From Bacteroidetes bacterium GWB2_32_14 (GTDB taxonomy: Bacteria; Bacteroidota; Bacteroidia; Bacteroidales; UBA12077), in assembly GCA_001768235.1 (NCBI GenBank), contig MENK01000002.1, positions 1-62,640 of the forward strand: a stretch of DNA of 62,640 nucleotides. The letters are read 5' to 3'. Positions within the stretch are counted from its first letter, which is position 1. Each line of letters opens with the position of its first letter. Under the pieces are notes generated by a model. It saw only the letters and a list, made by a program, of their open reading frames with translations, was not told where the DNA came from and did not search any database. This document shows positions 56,900 through 62,640 of the stretch, one piece after another. Position numbers and translations under genes: made by a program.

Positions 56900-57766
56900 T
56901 TATCTTGGAATATCTAAATGTATTTTCTGGTCTTCTACATATTTAAGTTTCACGTACAGCACGAGCGACAATATTGAAAACAGAGGGTATGTTAATGCTG
57001 AAACCAATGAATTAATTACTACAGACCATATTCCTATTTCCTGCATATCGGAATTAAACAGTTCGAATAAGTTACCGGATTCGCTCCAGTTATCTATAAA
57101 CATCAATGCATACGGTATAGATACTATCGCGCTTAAAACCAAAGAAATCAGGATAATAATAAGTATAAAAAGAACCAGGGAACCAAGAGTTGGCCAGAAA
57201 TCTTTATGAGCAAGGCCAAAAGAACGGCCAATAGCTTCGAGTGCATTTTTCTGTTCTACAACCACGAGAGCGCTTCCGCTAATTAAGGTAGTTCCAAGGT
57301 ATGCTGCTGCTATGAATGCCCCCACGATAAAAAATATCACCCCGAATGCCATACCTAATATTAAAATGAGCATGGTAACAATAAGGAAAAAAATCATGTG
57401 GACAGCATACTTTTTTACCGATTCACTTAAAATTGAACTTACAGTTATGTTTTTATCAAAATCCCTGGTATATAAATAGTTAATAATAAACGAGTTTAAC
57501 AACCCGTAAACTACAACAGAACCAATCATAAACATGAAAATGGTATTCATGAAAGACCCTAAATTATTTTGTATTTCTTCAGGATTTACTGTTTGAATCA
57601 GCTCATAAAATCCGAATTCATAAATAAACAGTTGGAGTGCAAAAACAGCTATAAAACTCGAAAGATACAAAGAGACAAAATTTTTAGAATAGATTTTAAA
57701 TACGGTAAAAATTGCCGAATCTACTTCCATGGGTTTGTACAGGCTGTGTTGTTTTATATCAAACAT
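56900..57766 (-). CDS. Multi-pass membrane protein of unknown function
   Basis: 288-aa inner-membrane protein with about six helices: LYLSSFIAVFALQLFIYEFGF, FMIGSVVVYGLLNSFIINYLY, MIFFLIVTMLILILGMAFGVIFFIVGAFIAAAYLG and VLFILIIILISLVLSAIVSIPYALMFI among others. The layout resembles the membrane domain of glycerophosphodiester phosphodiesterase-like/DUF975-like proteins, but I cannot name the family with confidence. No signal peptide. Coding is clearly real. Its start is 47 nt away from a motif CAATGAGCAATTATCAATC (57817-57835) that also occurs near 56006. Confidence 0.7.
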   Translation of the reverse strand: MFDIKQHSLYKPMEVDSAIFTVFKIYSKNFVSLYLSSFIAVFALQLFIYEFGFYELIQTVNPEEIQNNLGSFMNTIFMFMIGSVVVYGLLNSFIINYLYTRDFDKNITVSSILSESVKKYAVHMIFFLIVTMLILILGMAFGVIFFIVGAFIAAAYLGTTLISGSALVVVEQKNALEAIGRSFGLAHKDFWPTLGSLVLFILIIILISLVLSAIVSIPYALMFIDNWSESGNLFELFNSDMQEIGIWSVVINSLVSALTYPLFSILSLVLYVKLKYVEDQKIHLDIPR

Positions 57767-58004
57767 TTGTTTTTCGTATTTTATTTATTTCTGTAAAAAT
57801 AGCAAATATCAAATAACAATGAGCAATTATCAATCAACAATGTGTTACTATCTTTTAGTTTTTATTATTTTCACTGTACCATGAGCAAAAATAAGAACTA
57901 AAATTTACAAAAAATTCGTATTTCAATATTTTTTACTAACTTAACCTGCCATTTTATTAAGAAATGAGTATGTTTTAAATTCTCTTTAGACGAATAAACG
58001 ATAT
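57767..58004. other. Intergenic region, divergent
   Basis: 238 nt, AT-rich. Holds CAATGAGCAATTATCAATC (57817-57835), related to CAATTATCAATAAACAAT (56006-56023). No gene or strong promoter box found for the gene at 58005. Confidence 0.4.
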
Positions 58005-58997
58005 ATGAAAACACATTCTACACAGAAATCGGTATTTGCGGTTTTATTTTTTCGAATTGTAATTACCATATTGTTATTAAACTCCGTGCTGGCAATAATA
58101 AACATCCGTGATGCAATAAAGATACAACAACAAAGCGAAGCAACACTGAGGGATAAAATAAGAGATGAGATTATCGGGTTAAGCGATTTTCAGACATCGG
58201 CATTAAAAACCTTCGAGAAATCGTTTTACGATTTACAAAAGGGAGTACTTGAAAAGATGGCATCAGAAGCCGATATTGAAGATTTAAGAACAGAGAACCT
58301 GACAAACAGGCTTCGTTCCATGGGGCTCGACACGGTTTTTCACGATTTATATATCATTGAAGAGAATATTATTGTAAACACGACCTACCTGCCCGATTGG
58401 GGGCTTGATTTTAGTGCTTTTGGCAACGAAAGAATTGCTTTATTGGATCGTATTCAAAAATCAAAGACCTTTTTTGCCGAGAAATTTCAATTCGAGTCAT
58501 CGACAAAGAGGCTTCGCTCCTACTCGTACCAGGCAACCAAAGACGGGAAATTCATTATCGAAATTGGGAGTTACTCGGAAGTAGCCGACAAGATTATGGA
58601 AATGTTCCGTACCCGCCTGAAAAAAATATCGGAAGAAAACGAGAATATTGTTTCTGTAAACTATTGGTTTGGAAATGCCGAGTACCAGTTCCCTATTATT
58701 GATGAAGCGCTGAACAGGTATATTCCCGACAGCATTATTACTGATGCTTTTAACCAGAAAAAAGATATAACGGCCGATTTTACTGTTCGTGATCAGGAAA
58801 TGAATATCGAGTTCATGTACGTTAAGCAAGACCCGGCAACAAGGCTTCCCGACTTTGCCCTTTCGGTAATTACAGATAACACAAACCGCATGGCACCTGT
58901 TTATAAAATCATACAGCGCCAGGTATTCTTCACTTTCTTTTTCTTAATCCTTATAATTGGTATTATTTACCTGGCCACACGATCGCTCAAGGAATAA
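58005..58997 (+). CDS. Membrane-anchored sensor domain without output module
   Basis: 330-aa protein that looks like the input half of a histidine kinase or chemoreceptor: helix 1 (about 10-30, FFRIVITILLLNSVLAIINI), a predicted extracytoplasmic domain of about 280 residues with dCache-like organisation (LYIIEENIIVNTTYLPDWGLDFSAFG; RSYSYQATKDGKFIIEIGSYSEV), helix 2 (about 304-325, FFTFFFLILIIGIIYLA), and only five residues (TRSLKE) after it. No HAMP, kinase or methyl-accepting domain follows in any frame in the next 80 nt. Either a truncated sensor or a stand-alone sensor that signals through a partner. No family recognised. Confidence 0.7.
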   Translation: MKTHSTQKSVFAVLFFRIVITILLLNSVLAIINIRDAIKIQQQSEATLRDKIRDEIIGLSDFQTSALKTFEKSFYDLQKGVLEKMASEADIEDLRTENLTNRLRSMGLDTVFHDLYIIEENIIVNTTYLPDWGLDFSAFGNERIALLDRIQKSKTFFAEKFQFESSTKRLRSYSYQATKDGKFIIEIGSYSEVADKIMEMFRTRLKKISEENENIVSVNYWFGNAEYQFPIIDEALNRYIPDSIITDAFNQKKDITADFTVRDQEMNIEFMYVKQDPATRLPDFALSVITDNTNRMAPVYKIIQRQVFFTFFFLILIIGIIYLATRSLKE

Positions 58998-59078
58998 AAT
59001 AATTCAAAAATCAAAATAAATAATTAGCTTTTAGTGTCTGTCAATCAATTATTAAAATTCATGTGATTTCTTTATCAG

Positions 59079-59747
59079 TTACAATTTGTTGTATCTATTA
59101 ATTAATTCTATCAATTTATTCTCATTAATAATTAATATCATTTTCTTTTCTAAATAGTTTTGGAATTCTTTTTTATCTGAAAGATTTCTCAATAAACTTT
59201 CTTTATTTTTTTCGATTAAAACTGCAGGTTCTTTATCTTTTTTGATATAGTATGCTTCAACTACTGAAGTACTTGCACTAGTTGATGAACCAAAATATTT
59301 ACTGGCCCTGTTTTCTTCTTCGTTTTGTTTTATTGATCTTTTTAATAATAGTTTACACTTACCATTTTCAATAATCTCAAAATATCCTGAATTTAGAGAA
59401 AAATCAGTACTATAGTAATCAGAATATATAAATTTTTTATTACCAATTGAAATTATTTCAATATTCGTGGGGTTTACAACCGACTTTAATTCTATTTGAT
59501 CAGTAAAGATATTGTATCTATAGAGGTAACCTGTCAAAAGTTGATTATTATTCAACATCATTAATCCCCCCTGCCAATCTTCATTTAAAAAAACATTTAC
59601 CTGGCTTGTTTTCAGCTGTTTTTGAATAATTGATTCTATGTTTAGAGTGTTATTCTCCTTTTTATCTGAATGCAATTTAGTATCAGATTGTCCAAAAATT
59701 AAATTTATAAAAAAGATATTGATAAGAAGAAAAAATGTGTATTTCAT
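59079..59747 (-). CDS. Hypothetical exported protein
   Basis: 222-aa protein with signal peptide MKYTFFLLINIFFINLIFGQ. Mature part is polar, lysine- and asparagine-rich, with a Ser-rich patch (SSTSASTSVVEAYY) around residue 153-166; beta-strand-like pattern, no recognised family. Very A/T-rich. Its start is 9 nt from the left arm of a repeat (59756-59782) also found before the MFS gene, so the two divergent genes may share regulation. Confidence 0.6.
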   Translation of the reverse strand: MKYTFFLLINIFFINLIFGQSDTKLHSDKKENNTLNIESIIQKQLKTSQVNVFLNEDWQGGLMMLNNNQLLTGYLYRYNIFTDQIELKSVVNPTNIEIISIGNKKFIYSDYYSTDFSLNSGYFEIIENGKCKLLLKRSIKQNEEENRASKYFGSSTSASTSVVEAYYIKKDKEPAVLIEKNKESLLRNLSDKKEFQNYLEKKMILIINENKLIELINRYNKL

Positions 59748-60051
59748 TATATTAAATATTAGTTAGTTTATTTTATATGATTTTATGATGAAAAAAATAC
59801 AAATATATTTTTTTTCATCATATTTTAAGTTGAACATATTTTTTATTTTGGATTCATAGAAATATAATAATAGCTTAATGAATAATCGAATTCAATGTAA
59901 TGATAAATTTAAAACATAAGTATTTTGGACAACATAATTACAAAATAGTTTATTTTATAACAAGAAATAATACTTTTTTTTCAATCATAAAATAAACTAA
60001 CTAATATCTAAATATATTCTGTATATTTTTACACCTGTAAAAAATTAAACG
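59748..60051. other. Divergent AT-rich spacer with inverted and direct repeats
   Basis: No gene. Contains ATATTAGTTAGTTTATTTTAT (59756-59776; continuing with an extra AT before GATT), its near-complement (59983-60007), a direct copy of TAGTTTATTTTATA (59764-59777 and 59946-59959), and a long AT hairpin TATGATGAAAAAAATA / TATTTTTTTTCATCATA (59784-59799 with 59806-59822). The region can be a shared control region or a decayed element. Confidence 0.7.
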
Positions 60052-61302
60052 ATGGCACAAAACTTTACAAAAGACATGCAGTACTATAAGTTTTGCATGT
60101 ATGGTTTTTTAAAAGATTTACGATTTTTTGAGCCTTTTTTGATTTTATTTTTCATCGAAAAGGGGTTTACATTTTTACAAATAGGAACCCTTTACGCTGT
60201 TCGTGAGATACTTATCAATATAATGGAGATTCCCACGGGAGTTGTTGCCGATGCTGTTGGCCGCAGGCGGTCGTTAATATTATCTTTCTTTTTCTATATC
60301 CTCTCGTTTGTCATATTTTTTATATCGAAAAGATACCCGGTTTTTATAGCAGCCATGTTGTTTTATGCCATTGGAGATGCTTTCAGGACAGGAACGCATA
60401 AAGCAATGATTTTTGAATACCTGAAAATTAAAGGGTGGAAAGATCAGCGGGTACATTATTACGGGCATACCCGTTCGTGGTCGCAGGCAGGGGCTGCTGT
60501 TTCAGCTTTAGTTGCCGGGGTTGTTGTATTTTACAGCGGGAGCTACCAGTATATTTTCCTGTATTCCACAGTACCCTATTTGCTGGATTTGTTCCTGGTA
60601 TGGAGTTATCCGAAAGCACTCGACGGGAATATTGGCCCCGTGCAATTTAAAGGATTAAAAAAGAGAACAGTTGATGTAACCAGGGAGTTTATTTCTTCAT
60701 TCGGGAATATCCATGTAATAAAAGCAATAGCAAACCTGTCTGTCCACAGTGGGTTTCATAAAGCAATTAAAGATTACCTCCAGCCTGTTTTACAAACCTT
60801 TGCATTTACCTTGCCAATACTTGTTGGTATAGCTGATAAACAGCGTGCCGCGCTAATTATAGGGATAATTTATTTTGTGGTATATATTCTCACGTCGTTT
60901 GCCGCACGAAAAGCAGGAGCTACAACCGACAAATTAAAGTCAACACCAAAAGCCTTGAATGTTACTATGATTTTAGGATATGTTATGGCAGTGGGCAGTG
61001 GATTACTATTTCATTATTCATTTTTCATCTTATCTATTGTCCTTTACATAGGTATTTATATTGTCGAGAATCTCCGGAATCCAATCGGGGTTGCCTATGT
61101 AAGCGAGTTGTATAAACAGGATATACTGGCCACAGCATTATCTGCCAACTCGCAGGCTAAAAGTTTAATGGCAGCAATAATAGCTCCCGTGCTGGGTTTT
61201 TTAGCCGATACGTTCGGTGTGGGAATTGGATTAGCTGTTTTGGCTTTTGCCCTGATTATTACTGCCCCTGTTTACCTGGCCAGGAAAAACTATGAGCCGT
61301 GA
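60052..61302 (+). CDS. MFS transporter
   Basis: 416-aa major facilitator with about 12 helices. Motif A between helices 2 and 3 is GVVADAVGRRRSL; the N-terminus FMYGFLKDLRFFEPFLILFFIEKGFTFLQIG fits a family of Bacteroidota MFS proteins with unknown substrates. C-terminal helices include IVLYIGIYIVENLRNPIGVAYVSEL and GIGLAVLAFALIITAPVYLAR. Could export drugs or metabolites; substrate cannot be told. A repeat arm (59983-60007) ends 45 nt before its start. It is followed 125 nt later by the tyrosine recombinase. Confidence 0.9.
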   Translation: MAQNFTKDMQYYKFCMYGFLKDLRFFEPFLILFFIEKGFTFLQIGTLYAVREILINIMEIPTGVVADAVGRRRSLILSFFFYILSFVIFFISKRYPVFIAAMLFYAIGDAFRTGTHKAMIFEYLKIKGWKDQRVHYYGHTRSWSQAGAAVSALVAGVVVFYSGSYQYIFLYSTVPYLLDLFLVWSYPKALDGNIGPVQFKGLKKRTVDVTREFISSFGNIHVIKAIANLSVHSGFHKAIKDYLQPVLQTFAFTLPILVGIADKQRAALIIGIIYFVVYILTSFAARKAGATTDKLKSTPKALNVTMILGYVMAVGSGLLFHYSFFILSIVLYIGIYIVENLRNPIGVAYVSELYKQDILATALSANSQAKSLMAAIIAPVLGFLADTFGVGIGLAVLAFALIITAPVYLARKNYEP

Positions 61303-61337
61303 GCTCCCTGAATATCAATTTTTAATTAAATCACGTA

Positions 61338-61368
61338 TTGTTTAAGTGTGTTTTTTTAATTATCTTCG
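61338..61368 (+). promoter_or_regulatory. Promoter of the tyrosine recombinase
   Basis: TTG at 61338-61340, a 20-nt spacer, and TATCTTCG at 61361-61368 (one mismatch to TAnnTTTG). Predicted initiation near 61372 leaves a 55-nt leader that includes the GC-rich patch. Confidence 0.5.
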
Positions 61369-61397
61369 ATAATCAATATAAGCAAAAAAAAGTAATC

Positions 61398-61427
61398 ACC
61401 CCCAACCGGGACTGAGGGAGCGGACGC
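61398..61427 (+). promoter_or_regulatory. GC-rich leader with Shine-Dalgarno before the recombinase
   Basis: A 30-nt GC-rich stretch between AT-rich DNA and the ATG. GGGAG at 61416-61420 lies 7 nt before the start codon: a canonical ribosome-binding site, unusual in this otherwise Shine-Dalgarno-poor window. CCC/GGG runs could fold, and the patch may include a recombination site. Confidence 0.5.
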
Positions 61428-62573
61428 ATGAATAAGCCAGGCATTACAACAGATATCTTTTTCAGGCTCGAAAAAGGCGAGCACAAGGGAAAAGATGTTG
61501 TCTTTTTTAACGCTTCAAAAACCGATCAGATACAATCCAGGATAAGGCAAATACCTCATGTAACCTGGAGTGCTTCGAAATCGAAATGGTATGTAAATAG
61601 CGAACATCTCGATTTATCAATCATTTTTAATTTATTTAAAGATATTGTCCGGGTTGATATAGATACTATAAAAACAACAAAGCCCGTTGTGATCGGGAAA
61701 AAAAATCTGTCAAAAGCAGCACAGGTATTAACCGGGAAATCGAAAGCGTATTTAACTAAATATACCGATTGGTTGCATCACAACAGGTACAGTACATCTA
61801 CTATTAAAACATACAGTGATTCGCTGCACGATTTTTTACTTTACCTTGAGCCCAAAGATGCCAGCCAGGCAACCGACGATGACCTTATTGATTATATAAA
61901 CAAACGGGTTTTTGAGCATGAGTTAAGTGCCAGCCTGCAAAACCAGGTTGTAAGTGCTGTTAAGTTATTTTACAGGGACATTGTTAAGGCTCCGCTTGAT
62001 GTGGAACAAATACGACGGCCAAGGCGTGAGCACAGGTTGCCAAATGTACTATCGAAAGAAGAAATTAAGAAGATATTAAACGCTCAAAGAAACGTGAAAC
62101 ACCGTACCATGTTAAGCCTGATATATGCATGCGGGTTAAGGCGCAGCGAGTTATTACGTTTAAAACCAGGCGATGTGGATAGTACCAGGGGATTATTAAA
62201 AATTTACCAGGGCAAGGGCAAAAAGGATCGTGTTGTCCCTATATCGGGAAAAATTATTGATATGCTTCGCGATTATTACAAGCTATACAAACCCAAGACC
62301 TGGTTATTCGAGGGCCAGTACGCGGGGGAACAATATAGCGAAAACAGCTTACGGAACATATTGATACAGGCACTTGAAAAAGCAAAAATTAATAAACATG
62401 TTACCTTACACTGGTTGCGACACAGCTATGCTACACATTTACTGGAAAGCGGAACTGATTTGCGTTATATTCAAGAATTGCTGGGACACAAAAGCAGTAA
62501 AACCACTGAAATTTACACCCATGTAACAACCCAGAGTTTACAAAATATTCGCTCACCCTTTGATGATTTATGA
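61428..62573 (+). CDS. Integron-integrase-like tyrosine recombinase
   Basis: 381-aa tyrosine recombinase. An N-terminal module (about 1-80) with VTWSASKSKWYV is characteristic of Bacteroidota integrases; core-binding domain about 100-190 (YLTKYTDWLHHNRYSTSTIKTYSDSL); catalytic domain about 205-381. Catalytic residues: Arg238 (GLRRSELLRL), Lys in GKGKKDRVVP, His328/Arg331 (HWLRHSYATH), His354 (LLGHKSSKTT) and Tyr363 (EIYTHV). The C-terminal IYTHV...IRSPFDDL strongly resembles integron integrases (IYTHV...VRSPLD-L), but the IntI-specific insert between the second and third boxes is not present, so it is a related but distinct group. Genomic context: only 67 nt remain to the window edge. Confidence 0.9.
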   Translation: MNKPGITTDIFFRLEKGEHKGKDVVFFNASKTDQIQSRIRQIPHVTWSASKSKWYVNSEHLDLSIIFNLFKDIVRVDIDTIKTTKPVVIGKKNLSKAAQVLTGKSKAYLTKYTDWLHHNRYSTSTIKTYSDSLHDFLLYLEPKDASQATDDDLIDYINKRVFEHELSASLQNQVVSAVKLFYRDIVKAPLDVEQIRRPRREHRLPNVLSKEEIKKILNAQRNVKHRTMLSLIYACGLRRSELLRLKPGDVDSTRGLLKIYQGKGKKDRVVPISGKIIDMLRDYYKLYKPKTWLFEGQYAGEQYSENSLRNILIQALEKAKINKHVTLHWLRHSYATHLLESGTDLRYIQELLGHKSSKTTEIYTHVTTQSLQNIRSPFDDL

Positions 62574-62640
62574 AAATAATATCTATATTTAAAAAATATA
62601 AAAGTCAACTTTATGGTGCTTATACACCCGGGATGGATAC

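Noticed and set aside
56781-57209. 142-codon plus-strand frame across yaaA and the membrane protein gene
   Set aside because: It overlaps two well-supported minus-strand genes and has no promoter or recognisable domain.
59784-59822. Rho-independent terminator in the 59.8-kb hairpin
   Set aside because: The stem is almost all A/T, without a GC core, and no gene ends next to it; listed as part of the repeat region instead.

Overview
The window is a chromosomal segment of a member of the Bacteroidota, most likely a Bacteroidales/Marinilabiliales-type organism. The signs are AT-rich DNA, almost no Shine-Dalgarno sequences, repeated promoters with the Bacteroidota -7 box TAnnTTTG about 20 nt before start codons, a SusC/TonB-type receptor with a DUF4249 partner, an OstA-like protein with several SurA-type chaperones, a hybrid histidine kinase with a regulator propeller, LytTR signalling, and the remnant of a type IX secretion C-terminal signal. 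I cannot name a genus. I saw no tRNA, rRNA or CRISPR array. Most of the window is ordinary core and envelope gene content.

Layout. 1-9.3 kb: a terminator pair, a lipoprotein prolyl oligopeptidase, a propeller hybrid sensor kinase and mutS2. 9.3-15.3 kb: a polysaccharide-deacetylase-like gene, a patch of decayed genes (10.66-11.08 kb), then an AT-rich envelope-polysaccharide set (lipoprotein, FemAB-like protein, hexapeptide acetyltransferase, Wzx-like flippase) and an FtsE-like ATPase. 15.3-23.3 kb: a GxxExxY cassette-like gene, a small conserved-type gene, a large TPR protein paired with a beta-barrel, and gyrB. 23.3-28.3 kb: a 250-bp MITE-like element full of nested hairpins, recG, a methyltransferase, an orphan LolD-type ATPase, a PduO-type cobalamin adenosyltransferase and a DUF2795 protein. 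28.4-35.6 kb (minus strand): guaB, then three parvulin/SurA-type proteins and an OstA-like protein, which looks like an outer-membrane biogenesis operon. 35.7-40.2 kb: recQ, a DUF5063 protein, a DEDD exonuclease and an RlmI-type rRNA methyltransferase. 40.2-52.3 kb: an LVIVD protein, a LytS/LytTR pair, a Met/Gly-rich lipoprotein with a TonB receptor and a DUF4249 protein, then TolC-MacA-MacB(ATPase)-MacB(permease). 52.4-59.8 kb: a sodium:solute symporter, recR, a TPR protein, a single-domain response regulator, yaaA, a membrane protein, an orphan sensor with no output domain, and an exported protein of unknown function. 59.8-62.6 kb: a repeat-rich AT spacer, an MFS transporter and an integron-integrase-like tyrosine recombinase at the edge.

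The most interesting points are: the MITE-like element at 23345-23594; the IntI-like recombinase with an unusual GC-rich leader and Shine-Dalgarno at the right edge; the triple AT repeat in the divergent spacer 59748-60051; the sensor domain without output at 58005-58997; the RecQ/DUF5063/WRN-type exonuclease neighbourhood; the signalling, receptor and efflux block at 41.3-52.3 kb; and the gene graveyard with a T9SS signal remnant. Several long 5' start calls begin with a TTG that lies inside a -7 promoter box, so shorter starts are chosen here.
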